64,000 bases of DNA. It comes from Devosia nanyangense (GTDB lineage: Bacteria; Pseudomonadota; Alphaproteobacteria; Rhizobiales; Devosiaceae). The notes under the pieces are model-generated. The model was given only the letters and a program-made list of their open reading frames with translations. It was not told where the DNA came from and did not search any database. Shown here piece by piece: positions 9,139-16,876 of this stretch. The translations under genes and the position numbers were made by a program. Every line of letters starts with the position of its first letter. Positions within the stretch are counted from its first letter, which is position 1. The stretch spans positions 54,414 to 118,413 of the forward strand of contig JACRAF010000023.1 in the NCBI GenBank assembly GCA_016213505.1. Direction: 5' to 3'.

Positions 9139-9855
9139 ATGACGACCCCGCACAATTCCGCCAAGCCGGGCGACTACGCCGACGCCGTGCTGCTGCCCGG
9201 CGACCCGCTGCGCGCCAAATGGATCGCCGAGACCTTCCTCACGGACGCCAAGCTGGTCAATGGCGTGCGCAACTGCCTCGGCTACACCGGCAGCTGGGAC
9301 GGCAAGCGCGTTTCCGTCCAGGCGACGGGGATGGGGCAGCCGTCTCTTTCGATCTATGTGCATGAGCTGATTAATGTATTCGGGACGAAACGGCTGCTCC
9401 GCGTCGGCACCTGCGGCGGGCTCAATGCATCGGTGAAGGTGCGCGACCTGATCCTGGCGCAGGCGGCCTCGACCGATTCCACCATCGTCAAGGACGGCTT
9501 CGGCGCCTTCAATTTCGCGCCGATCGCCGATTTCGGGCTGTTGCGCTCGGCGGCGGACAAGGCGGAGGCGCGGGGCCTCAGCGCCCATGTCGGCAACATG
9601 CTGAGTTCGGACATCTTCTATCATATCGAGCCGGGCATGGCGGGTTACGGCAACCTGCCGAGCCACGGCGTCATCGGCGTCGAGATGGAATCGGCGGCGC
9701 TCTACACGCTGGCGGCGCGCTTTTCGGTCAAGGCGCTGACCATCTGCACGATGACCGATTGCCTCGTCACCGGCGAAGCGCTCAGCGCCGCGGACCGGCA
9801 GTCCTCGCTCAAGGACATGGTGGCACTCGCCCTCGACGTCGCCACACAAAGCTGA
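9139..9855 (+). CDS. deoD: Purine-nucleoside phosphorylase, DeoD type
   Basis: Phosphorolysis of purine (deoxy)nucleosides to base and pentose 1-phosphate in the salvage pathway. The 238-residue length equals the hexameric bacterial DeoD class. Motifs include VLLPGDPLRAKWIAE near residue 17, the phosphate-site RVGTCGG near 91 and GVEMESAALYTLA near 180, whose Glu binds ribose. It is preceded by GGAGCCTCCCCCCCG and begins with ATG. It appears monocistronic: strong hairpins lie upstream and a PHO-box-like array lies downstream. Confidence 0.96.
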   Translation: MTTPHNSAKPGDYADAVLLPGDPLRAKWIAETFLTDAKLVNGVRNCLGYTGSWDGKRVSVQATGMGQPSLSIYVHELINVFGTKRLLRVGTCGGLNASVKVRDLILAQAASTDSTIVKDGFGAFNFAPIADFGLLRSAADKAEARGLSAHVGNMLSSDIFYHIEPGMAGYGNLPSHGVIGVEMESAALYTLAARFSVKALTICTMTDCLVTGEALSAADRQSSLKDMVALALDVATQS

Positions 9856-9874
9856 GTGAATTCGGCAGGTTTTA

Positions 9875-9903
9875 TGTCACCCGACTGACACCGAACCGAC
9901 ACC
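9875..9903 (+). promoter_or_regulatory. PHO-box-like triple direct repeat upstream of the PhoX-like gene
   Basis: Three 7-base units, TGTCACC at 9875, TGACACC at 9886 and CGACACC at 9897, are spaced exactly 11 bases apart, the helical phasing of PhoB sites (7-bp repeats with 4-bp spacers). They end 60 bases before the ATG of a PhoX-family phosphatase. The match to the CTGTCAT consensus is partial. Confidence 0.45.
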
Positions 9904-9962
9904 CGGCCGTTAAGCCGGCTGGCTAATCGCCTCTCTGTCTGAACCCCAGAGAGGTGCTCCCA

Positions 9963-11399
9963 ATGATCCGGACTTCGCTCGTGGCGCTGCTGATGGCAGC
10001 CGCCCTTTCGCCCGTGGCCGCCGCCGATTTCGGCGTCGATCGCGACAAACTCCTGGCCGATCGTTCCATGGAACTGTTCGGCATCGAGGCGCCGCTGGCC
10101 GAGGGCGCGGCGCCCTCGCCTGAGGAAGGCTACCGCACGCTCGACCAGACACCGGCCGACGAGCTCGCCATGGCGCCCGGCCTCAGCGCGACATTCCTGA
10201 CCCGCAACGCCGCCGACAGCCTCGACATGATGGCGTTCTGGCCGGCCCAGAACCCGACCCACCTCATCGGCTGCATCGAAGGCGACCGCGAAGAAATCGC
10301 GCCCGGCAAGTTCAATCCGTCGGTGCAGTCGATCGCGCTCGGCGACGGCGCCGTCACCACGCTGCTGCGCGGCATGGTCTCGTGCGACGGCATCCGCACG
10401 ACGCCGTGGGGCACGATCGTCGCCACCGAGGAAGAGGACGATGGCGGGGTCTACGAGATCATCGATCCGCTGGCGATCAAGGACGTCGTGGTCAAGGACC
10501 GCGCCACCGGCGAGGTCAGCGATCCGGCCCATGTGGTCAAGCGCACCAACATGGCGGTGATCGCGTGGGAAGGCTTCCTCACGACCCCCGAGGGCGTGGT
10601 GATCGGCGGCGACGAACTGCGTCCGGGCACCGGCGTTGCCGATGCCGATGGCGGCGCGATCTTCAAGTTCATCCCGGCGACGCTGCACAATGGCGCCGCG
10701 ATCACCGCACTCGAGCAGTCGCCGCTCGTTGCCGGCAGGACCTACGCCATGCAGGTGCAGTGCCAGGGCAGCAAGATCCAGTTCGGCCAGGGCTGCGAGA
10801 TCGGCAAGGCGGCGTGGATCGAGGTCGATCCGGCCAATGCCCGCGCCGACGCGCTGAAGAAGGGCGCGACCGGCTACTACCGTCCGGAGGACCTGCATCA
10901 GGACATGTCCTACAAGAATGCGGGCATCCGCTTCTGCGGCGCCAATACCGGCAATGAAGACGCCGGCAACTACGCCGAGGTGATCTGCGCCATCGACTTC
11001 GCCCCGGCCGAGGCGCCTGAGGCCGATGCCGAGGGCAAGCTGGTGTTCACCACGAGCGTCAACCGCTTCCTCGAGGGCGACGCCGACGCCAACTCGTTCG
11101 ACAATCTGTCGTTCCAGGGCAATTTGTCGACGCTCTACGTCGTCGAGGACCATCCCAATGGCGACATCTGGGCCTGCCTCGCCGACGGCGCCGACCGCGA
11201 CATCAAGACCGATGGCTGCGTCCGCGTGTTCGCCGTCAAGGACACCTCGGCCGAACCGACGGGGTTCCTCTTCTCCGACGACGGCCTCACCGCCTATGTC
11301 TCGATCCAGCACTCGGACGACAGCAAGGTCGACAAGGTCGACGACTACGGCACCGACGATTTGATCAAGATCACCGGCTTCATGCTGCCGGCGATGTGA
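9963..11399 (+). CDS. Exported PhoX-family (DUF839) alkaline phosphatase-like protein
   Basis: A 478-residue exported protein of the PhoX/DUF839 family, calcium- and iron-dependent phosphatases with a beta-propeller fold. A Sec-type signal peptide ends near residue 21 (SPVAAAD). Family features include TTPWGTIVATEEE near residue 145, NMAVIAWEGF with GGDELRPGTGVADADGGAIFK near 215, and SFQGNLSTLYVVEDHPNGDIW near 400. No twin-arginine motif is visible, unlike classical PhoX, so activity and export route may differ. The ATG at 9963 is preferred over a GTG at 9954 because AGAGAGG lies 8 bases before it. Phosphate control is suggested by the upstream repeats. Confidence 0.8.
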   Translation: MIRTSLVALLMAAALSPVAAADFGVDRDKLLADRSMELFGIEAPLAEGAAPSPEEGYRTLDQTPADELAMAPGLSATFLTRNAADSLDMMAFWPAQNPTHLIGCIEGDREEIAPGKFNPSVQSIALGDGAVTTLLRGMVSCDGIRTTPWGTIVATEEEDDGGVYEIIDPLAIKDVVVKDRATGEVSDPAHVVKRTNMAVIAWEGFLTTPEGVVIGGDELRPGTGVADADGGAIFKFIPATLHNGAAITALEQSPLVAGRTYAMQVQCQGSKIQFGQGCEIGKAAWIEVDPANARADALKKGATGYYRPEDLHQDMSYKNAGIRFCGANTGNEDAGNYAEVICAIDFAPAEAPEADAEGKLVFTTSVNRFLEGDADANSFDNLSFQGNLSTLYVVEDHPNGDIWACLADGADRDIKTDGCVRVFAVKDTSAEPTGFLFSDDGLTAYVSIQHSDDSKVDKVDDYGTDDLIKITGFMLPAM

Positions 11400-11422
11400 T
11401 TGCCTGCTGCATCAGGCAGTAA

Positions 11423-11458
11423 GAAAGGCGGGGCCCCGGCTCCGCCTTTCTGTTTCTT
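11423..11458 (+). terminator. Intrinsic terminator after the PhoX-like gene
   Basis: GAAAGGCGG (11423) pairs with CCGCCTTTC (ending 11450) around a G+C-rich loop and is followed by TGTTTCTT. It lies 24 bases after the stop codon. Confidence 0.7.
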
Positions 11459-11481
11459 GGCGGCGGCGATAGGGTCGGACA

Positions 11482-12105
11482 ATGAGCATCCTCGACCAGC
11501 TCGCCTCGGCGCTCGGGCGCAATGACGAGCAGCCCAACATCGCGCTCGCCGAAATGCTGGCGGCAAAGCCCGATGCGAAGGCCGTCGCCGAACTGGTGGG
11601 GGCGCTGTCGGCCGGCACCGCAGCGCAAAAATCCGACGCCATCAAGGTGATCTACGAGCTGGGCGAGCGCCGGCCCGAGGCGGTGGCCGAGCACGCGGCG
11701 GCGTTCATCGCGCTTCTCGGCTCCCGCAACAACCGGCTGGTCTGGGGCGCCATGCACGCGGTGGCGACGGTGACGCCGCTGAGGGCCAAAGAGGTCGCCG
11801 CGGCGCTGCCGGCGATCCTCGCCGCCGCCGACAAAGGCTCGGTCATCGCCAAGGACCACGCCATGTCGATCCTCAGCCGCCTGGCGCTGGCCGGACATGC
11901 ATCGGCCCTACCGGTCCTCCTCGACCGGCTGGAAACGGCGCTGCCCAACCAGTTCCCGATGTACGCCGAGATAGCGCTGCCAGCGGTGACACCGGCGCAT
12001 CGGGCACGACTCCGGGCGATCCTCGAAGGCCGGCTGGTGAAGATCGAGCAGACGGCGAAGCGGGCGCGGGTGGAGAAGGTGCTGCGGAAGCTGGGAAACG
12101 GGTAG
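11482..12105 (+). CDS. HEAT/ARM-repeat-like protein of unknown function
   Basis: A 207-residue all-helical protein with repeated alanine- and leucine-rich helix pairs (for example around residues 33-60, 75-100, 105-120 and 130-150), resembling HEAT/ARM scaffolds used for protein binding. No catalytic motif or export signal is visible. ATG 11482 has only a weak ribosome site (GGCGGCGATAGGG). It follows a terminator, so it probably has its own promoter. The function is unknown. Confidence 0.75.
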   Translation: MSILDQLASALGRNDEQPNIALAEMLAAKPDAKAVAELVGALSAGTAAQKSDAIKVIYELGERRPEAVAEHAAAFIALLGSRNNRLVWGAMHAVATVTPLRAKEVAAALPAILAAADKGSVIAKDHAMSILSRLALAGHASALPVLLDRLETALPNQFPMYAEIALPAVTPAHRARLRAILEGRLVKIEQTAKRARVEKVLRKLGNG

Positions 12106-12144
12106 TGCCGCAGGCCGGTTCCAGTGACGGACTGCTTGAGCTGG

Positions 12145-12363
12145 TCAGTTGAAGAAGTAGTCCCAGACGGCATCGACGAGAGCGTGCAGCCATCCCGGGG
12201 CCTTGCGAACCGCCGTGTCCGACGACCCGAAGGCATGAACCTCGATGAGCGCGTCCACCAGATTGTGCACCCATTTCGGCGCGGGCGCCGCTTTGCGCCC
12301 CGGGTCCAGAGTGGCGATCGCACTGAGGAGTTTCTCGGATCTCGATTCAAGGATATCTGGCAT
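12145..12363 (-). CDS. Small hypothetical protein with an internal repeat
   Basis: A 72-residue minus-strand protein starting MPDILESRSEKLL. The ATG at 12363 has an excellent AGGGAGGG ribosome site 5 bases upstream, which supports it over an in-frame start at 12399. Its second half carries two similar segments, KWVHNLVDALIEVHAF and GWLHALVDAVWDYFF. No signal peptide is visible. I do not recognise the family. It is convergent with the HEAT-like gene. Confidence 0.6.
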   Translation of the reverse strand: MPDILESRSEKLLSAIATLDPGRKAAPAPKWVHNLVDALIEVHAFGSSDTAVRKAPGWLHALVDAVWDYFFN

Positions 12364-12560
12364 GCAACCCTCCCTTCCTGAACAACAGACGCGGAACATG
12401 CACTCACGGATCGACGGCCGATATTGCGATTTCTACTTACAAATTCAGCATATCGTGCCGTCAACTCTGTGATTTCGCCGCGTTCTACCTGTGCAACCTC
12501 CAGACATCTGAAGCACGTCGCCGAACGCGTTGCGGGCAGCGAGACGTTGCGGAGCCGCTT

Positions 12561-12632
12561 CACCCCTCACCCAGCTTCGCTACGGCGCTGGCGCGCCGAG
12601 CTTCGCTACCCTCTCCCCTGAGGGGCGAGGGG
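12561..12632. repeat. REP-like palindromic element, copy A
   Basis: Two copies of AGCTTCGCTAC (12573 and 12599) are followed by CTCTCCCCTGAGGGGCGAGG, a C-rich/G-rich hairpin. The same arrangement recurs in copy B. Such CCCTC...AGCTTCGCTAC elements are dispersed in intergenic DNA of many Hyphomicrobiales. Confidence 0.65.
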
Positions 12633-12700
12633 AATCCGTGGCGACTTATCGCGCCGGGCGCGGTATGCCCCGGTGGGCATACCCCTGGCCGCCGGCCGGT

Positions 12701-12770
12701 CTCCCCCCTCCCCAGCTTCGCTACGAGCCTTCGGCTCAAGCTGCGCTACCCTCCCCGCGATGGGGGAGGG
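12701..12770. repeat. REP-like palindromic element, copy B
   Basis: AGCTTCGCTAC at 12714 and the variant AGCTGCGCTAC at 12739 are followed by the hairpin CCCTCCCC-GCGAT-GGGGGAGGG. The layout and spacing are the same as in copy A. Confidence 0.65.
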
Positions 12771-12861
12771 TGGCCGACTGCGGGCGCAAGCGGCAGTCTC
12801 CCCGCCTCTTTCCCGCCGCCTTCGCCCTATTATCGTCGGCGGACCCACGGGGACGACCAAT

Positions 12862-14247
12862 ATGCTGCGCAGAAACAACGCCGCGCGCCTGCAGGAGACT
12901 GTGACGAGCGTCCAGACCATGACGCGGTTTGCGCTGGCGGTGCTGGCGCTGGCGTCGGGGGTTTACACCTATCTGGGCGTCCGCGGCCTGCTCGACGGCA
13001 CGGCGACCTTCGTGTTCTTTGCGGCGATCATTTATTCGGCCGCGGTGTCCGTCGCGATCTACGCGTTCTGGACCTTCATGCTGAGATTTGTGCCGCTGGT
13101 GACGTCAGCCAGCCAGCGGGTCGGGCTGTTTCTCACCATGGCGGCCGGGTGCCTGATGATCATGGCGATGTCGTCCTGGCTCAACGCCGCGGCGCTGGCC
13201 GGATCGGCGGCGCTGGAGCAGCACCTGGCGGTCAATCTCGAGGGCTATGTCGGAGATCTCGACGAGGCGCACGGCAATGCGCTGGCGGCGCAATCGCTGT
13301 TGCCCGACGTGCAGCGCGCCGCCGACCGTTTCGGCCGGCTGGCCGACGACGAGCGCAATTCCGGCGCGCTCACCGGCACCACCGGCTCGGGCTCGGTGGT
13401 GCAGCTCTTGACCCAGATGTCGGCGCAGATGACGGAGCTCTCGGCCACCATCACCACTTCGCGCGATGCGGTGCAGACGCTGTTCGACGAAGGCACGGCG
13501 CACCTTGCCAAGATGCGCGAGCTGGTCTCGGGCAGCGGCGAGATCGCGCCGCGCTCGGACGAATTCGCCGCCGAGGTGGTGCAACTCAACGCCGTGATCT
13601 CGGCGTTGCAGGAAACCAGCGTGGCGCCATCGGTGAAGCGCGCCGCGGCCGATCTGTCGCTCGGCTTCATCGCCCCCATCGCCGATGGCGGCTCGACCGA
13701 CCTGGTCAACCGGCAGGACACGGTGATGGGCACCGTCCGCGATTCGGTGACGGCGCAATCGGCGGCGCTTTCGGCGGCGGCCGACGAAATCCTCAGCCAG
13801 CCCAAGGTCGAGCCGCGCCGCTACATACCGCTCAGTTCAGCCGAGGCCGTGCTGCGCTACTGGTCTGACTTCATCCCGAGCTGGGCCGGCGCCATCTCGA
13901 TCGACCTGTTGCCGGTGGTGCTGGTCCTGGTGCTGATGATCGTCCACGACGCGATGCGGCGCGAGACCGGCACGATCGACGAAGCCGAGACCATCACGGC
14001 GGCGGAAATGCTGCGCTCGCTCGATCTCTACCGGCAGCTCACCAACACCCCGCTGGTCCAACCCAGCGGGGTTGCGCCCGGCGAGGTTGCGCCCGGCGGG
14101 GCTGCACCCGGCCCGGTCGTGCCCGCCGTCCCCATCGCCGACGCGCCGGTGATCGAGGTGCCGCCGGAAAGGCCCGCGGCCTCCGACGCCACGGTCACTG
14201 CACTCGACGTCAACCGCAAGCGCGGCGACGGCCCGGCCCGCACCTGA
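12862..14247 (+). CDS. Membrane protein with a periplasmic coiled-coil region, unknown function
   Basis: A 461-residue protein with three transmembrane segments near residues 22-44, 52-74 and 87-107, a long Ala/Leu/Glu/Gln-rich helical stretch (about 115-350) likely to be a periplasmic coiled coil, a fourth membrane segment near 370-390 (IDLLPVVLVLVLMIVHD), and a low-complexity Pro/Gly/Val tail. The frame is open upstream to 12673, but that part reads through the palindromic repeats, so the ATG at 12862 is chosen. It ends 1 base before the ClpP-like membrane protein gene, so the two are almost certainly cotranscribed. I do not recognise the family. Confidence 0.75.
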   Translation: MLRRNNAARLQETVTSVQTMTRFALAVLALASGVYTYLGVRGLLDGTATFVFFAAIIYSAAVSVAIYAFWTFMLRFVPLVTSASQRVGLFLTMAAGCLMIMAMSSWLNAAALAGSAALEQHLAVNLEGYVGDLDEAHGNALAAQSLLPDVQRAADRFGRLADDERNSGALTGTTGSGSVVQLLTQMSAQMTELSATITTSRDAVQTLFDEGTAHLAKMRELVSGSGEIAPRSDEFAAEVVQLNAVISALQETSVAPSVKRAAADLSLGFIAPIADGGSTDLVNRQDTVMGTVRDSVTAQSAALSAAADEILSQPKVEPRRYIPLSSAEAVLRYWSDFIPSWAGAISIDLLPVVLVLVLMIVHDAMRRETGTIDEAETITAAEMLRSLDLYRQLTNTPLVQPSGVAPGEVAPGGAAPGPVVPAVPIADAPVIEVPPERPAASDATVTALDVNRKRGDGPART

Positions 14248-14248
14248 C

Positions 14249-15028
14249 ATGGCCACGATCCTGCGCCGGATCATCCACTGGGCCGCGGCCTTCGAGGACG
14301 GCGCCATCATCCGCGCCGCGTTCTTCGGGCTGCTGAGCGCCACCGGGGTGATCCTCTGGCTCGACTATTCCGAGCTCAGCGCCCAGTCTGCGGCGGCCAT
14401 CGCGCCGGCCCTGTCGCCGATTCTGCCGGCCTTCGACCCCAAAAGCCCGGGCGGGTCGGCCGGGCCAGAGGTGACGACGCCGATGGATGTGCTGCGCCAG
14501 CCGCTCGAGGTGAAACTCAGCGGTGGCGGGGTGCTGGCGCTGACCGGCACGATCGATCCGGGCGCCGCCGACCGCGTCGCGGCGGAAATCGCCGCGCATG
14601 GCGAGTACATCAGGACGGTGGCGCTCGATTCGCCGGGCGGCGCGGTGGCCGATGCGCTCGCCATCGGCAAGCTCATCCGCGACAACGGGTTGGCCACCGC
14701 GGTCGCCGCCGGGGCGCTCTGCGCCTCGTCGTGCCCGCTGATGCTTGCCGGCGGCACCGAGCGGCTCGCCACCGCGCATTCGGCGATCGGCGTCCACCAG
14801 ATCTATGCCGCGGCGCCCACCGGGTCGCTGACCTCGCGGCTGGCGGCGGTCGGCACCGCCATGTCGGAGGCGCAGTCGCTGACCGCCGAGATCTCGCGCT
14901 ACCTCCGCGCCATGGGGATTTCCGAGGAAGTGTGGCTCAGGGCGCTCGAGACGCCGCCGGATCGGCTCACCTACTTTTCCACAGCCGACCTGATTGACTT
15001 AAAATTGGTCACAAAGCTCACCACATAA
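14249..15028 (+). CDS. Membrane-anchored ClpP/SppA-like periplasmic serine protease family (COG3904-like)
   Basis: A 259-residue protein with one N-terminal membrane anchor (about residues 19-40) followed by a crotonase/ClpP-like domain. VALDSPGGAVADALAIGKLI near residue 128 is the oxyanion-loop glycine motif, and GALCASSCPLMLAGG near 155 contains the candidate nucleophile serine in the C-x-S-x-C context typical of this periplasmic family. A histidine follows in GVHQIY. The active site is probably in the periplasm. The substrate is unknown; the membrane coiled-coil protein encoded just upstream is the obvious candidate partner. Confidence 0.7.
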   Translation: MATILRRIIHWAAAFEDGAIIRAAFFGLLSATGVILWLDYSELSAQSAAAIAPALSPILPAFDPKSPGGSAGPEVTTPMDVLRQPLEVKLSGGGVLALTGTIDPGAADRVAAEIAAHGEYIRTVALDSPGGAVADALAIGKLIRDNGLATAVAAGALCASSCPLMLAGGTERLATAHSAIGVHQIYAAAPTGSLTSRLAAVGTAMSEAQSLTAEISRYLRAMGISEEVWLRALETPPDRLTYFSTADLIDLKLVTKLTT

Positions 15029-15095
15029 AGAGGTGAGATCGGAACCGATTCGGTCTCTCTTTCGTTGCGACGATAGCCTTGGGAGGGCAAGTCCA

Positions 15096-15392
15096 ATGAC
15101 CCATGTCCACACGCTCACTCGCCATCGCGACCTCCAGAACTGGGTCGCCGACCGGCATGGCCTGCCGGCCCTCATCCGCGACGCCAATCTGCTCGGCCAG
15201 ACGCGGGCCAAGCTGGCTCTGCGCTTCGACGCCCCCGGCCGGCCGCGCGGCATGCCCAGGGTCGACCAGGGGGCGACGCCGGTCTCGTGGACCGCCTGGC
15301 TCGCCGAACTCGACCGCCAGCATCTGGCGTTGCGCGTTTCCGCCGGTGGCGAAACCGAGTATGAGTTGATCGAGCGCAAATCGCTGAACTAG
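15096..15392 (+). CDS. Hypothetical protein, paralogue of the next gene
   Basis: A 98-residue basic, cytoplasmic-looking protein. ATG 15096 is preceded by GGGAGGG at 6-9 bases, a better start than the in-frame one at 15033. It shares a clear pattern with the next gene: LQNWVADRHGLPA versus IRQWAEARSGMPA, and WTAWLAELDRQHLALRV versus WDEWLEELKRQKLALKV. No known domain was recognised. Confidence 0.65.
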   Translation: MTHVHTLTRHRDLQNWVADRHGLPALIRDANLLGQTRAKLALRFDAPGRPRGMPRVDQGATPVSWTAWLAELDRQHLALRVSAGGETEYELIERKSLN

Positions 15393-15454
15393 GATCGGCG
15401 TAAATTGCTTTCACGGCTCGGCGGATAGCCGGGCCCTTTTTGTTGGAGCGTCGA

Positions 15455-15763
15455 ATGTCGCGAATTCTGAAGTCCGGAACCGAAATCCGCCAGTGGGCCG
15501 AGGCGCGCTCGGGCATGCCGGCGTGGTCGGAGCTGCCCAGCGGCACCAAGAGCCAGATCGTGCTCCGGATCGTGTTCGATCAGTACCTGCTCAATTCCGG
15601 CGAGGCCCAGGACCTCGACCGCCCCGGCGGGCTCGACCTCGTCGCCTGGGACGAATGGCTCGAGGAATTGAAGCGCCAGAAGCTCGCCCTCAAGGTCGGC
15701 GACCGCATCGGCGGCACGCTCGACAACGATTTCGAGTTCGTCCCGGCCGGAACTGAGGGGTAA
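15455..15763 (+). CDS. Hypothetical protein, paralogue of the preceding gene
   Basis: A 102-residue protein starting MSRILKSGTEIRQW with TTGGAGCG as ribosome site. It is a tandem paralogue of the upstream gene (conserved W and W-x-x-W-L-x-E-L-x-R-Q patterns), with a longer acidic C-terminal tail. A short GGCT/AGCC stem followed by TTTTT (about 15417-15442) lies between the two, so they may be separately or partially coupled in expression. The function is unknown. Confidence 0.65.
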   Translation: MSRILKSGTEIRQWAEARSGMPAWSELPSGTKSQIVLRIVFDQYLLNSGEAQDLDRPGGLDLVAWDEWLEELKRQKLALKVGDRIGGTLDNDFEFVPAGTEG

Positions 15764-15818
15764 CAAGCCCCGGCTGGACCCCACCCTGCCCGGCGCTTGA
15801 GCTGTCTTTCGCCTGCCC

Positions 15819-15847
15819 TTGACCCCGCACAGCCCCTGCGCCATTAA
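15819..15847 (+). promoter_or_regulatory. Candidate promoter of leuD-ridA-leuB
   Basis: TTGACC at 15819-15824 and CATTAA at 15842-15847 are separated by exactly 17 bases. They lie 27 bases before leuD in a 110-base gap. The -10 match is modest. Confidence 0.35.
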
Positions 15848-15873
15848 GCCGGCAACCGAAAGGGCCTACGATC

Positions 15874-16479
15874 ATGGACAAATTCACCCAGCTTACGGGC
15901 GTCGCCGCGCCGTTGCCGATCATCAATATCGACACGGACATGATCATCCCCAAGCAGTACCTGAAGACGATCAAGCGGACGGGCCTCGGCTCGGCGCTGT
16001 TTTCGGAGATGCGCTACAAGGACGACGGCGCGGAGAACCCGGAGTTCGTGCTCAACAAGCCGGCCTACCGGCATGCGCAGATCATCGTCGCCGGCGACAA
16101 TTTCGGCTGCGGCTCGTCGCGCGAGCATGCGCCGTGGGCGCTGCTCGATTTCGGCGTCCGCTGCGTGATCTCGACCAGTTTTGCCGACATCTTCTACAAC
16201 AACTGCTTCAAGAACGGCATCCTGCCGATCGTCGTCACCCCCGAGCAGCTCAACCTCCTCATGGACGACGCCGAGCGCGGCTCCAACGCCACCATCTCGG
16301 TCGATCTCGAGGCGCAGACGATCAAGGGGCCGGACGGCGGGACGCTGCATTTCGACATCGATCCGTCGCGCAAGCATACCCTGCTCGAGGGGCTCGACGA
16401 CATCGCCGCAACGATGAAGGAAGGCCCCGAGATTTCCGCCTATGAGCAGAAGGTGAACGCCCAGAGGCCGTGGATCTGA
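15874..16479 (+). CDS. leuD: 3-isopropylmalate dehydratase small subunit
   Basis: Partner of LeuC in the isopropylmalate isomerase. The 201-residue length is normal. The swivel-domain signatures are present: [19 protein letters not shown] near residue 15, [17 protein letters not shown] near 74, which binds substrate, and [16 protein letters not shown] near 104. It starts a compact operon with ridA, overlapping it by 1 base, and with leuB, although its partner leuC is 11 kb upstream. Confidence 0.98.
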   Translation: MDKFTQLTGVAAPLPIINIDTDMIIPKQYLKTIKRTGLGSALFSEMRYKDDGAENPEFVLNKPAYRHAQIIVAGDNFGCGSSREHAPWALLDFGVRCVISTSFADIFYNNCFKNGILPIVVTPEQLNLLMDDAERGSNATISVDLEAQTIKGPDGGTLHFDIDPSRKHTLLEGLDDIAATMKEGPEISAYEQKVNAQRPWI

Positions 16480-16868
16480 TGGTGCAGCGCATCTCGACCG
16501 GCTCGCCGTTCGAGGCCAAGTTCGGCTATTCGCGCGCCGTGCGGCATGAGGATACGGTCTACGTGTCCGGCACCACCGGCTACGACTACGCCAGCATGAC
16601 GATGCCCGAGGGCGCCGGCGCGCAGGCGAAGAACGCGCTCGCCACCATCGACAAGGCGCTGCGCGAAGCCGGCGCCTCGATCGAGGACACCGTCCGCGTC
16701 GTCTACTATGTCGCCGATCCCGCCGACATCGACGAGGTGGTCGCGGCGGTCGGCGCAGTGTTCAAGGATATCCGCCCCGCCGCCTCGATGCTCATCGTCA
16801 AGATGATCGAAGCGGCCATGAAGATCGAAATCGAAGTCACGGCGCGCATCGGCGCCTCCCAGTCGTAA
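16479..16868 (+). CDS. RidA-family enamine/imine deaminase
   Basis: A 129-residue protein of the RidA/YjgF family. RidA hydrolyses reactive 2-aminoacrylate-type enamines made by PLP enzymes and so protects, among others, branched-chain amino acid enzymes. The pattern GYSRAVRHEDTVYVSGTTG at the start, and DIRPAASMLIV with the catalytic arginine near residue 105, fit the family. The ATG at 16479 overlaps the leuD stop (TGATG), indicating translational coupling. Its position between leuD and leuB suits a protective role in leucine synthesis, but it belongs to a divergent RidA subgroup. Confidence 0.88.
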   Translation: MVQRISTGSPFEAKFGYSRAVRHEDTVYVSGTTGYDYASMTMPEGAGAQAKNALATIDKALREAGASIEDTVRVVYYVADPADIDEVVAAVGAVFKDIRPAASMLIVKMIEAAMKIEIEVTARIGASQS

Positions 16869-16876
16869 GGCCTCAC

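Larger units (their letters stand above)
12364..12861. other. Intergenic region filled with palindromic repeats
   Basis: About 500 bases without a convincing gene. It contains two mosaic palindromic elements (12561-12632 and 12701-12770), and between them a perfect 8-bp hairpin at 12663-12682 (GTATGCCC, loop CGGT). Bases 12364-12480 are less G+C-rich and probably hold the promoter of the minus-strand small gene. Confidence 0.7.
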
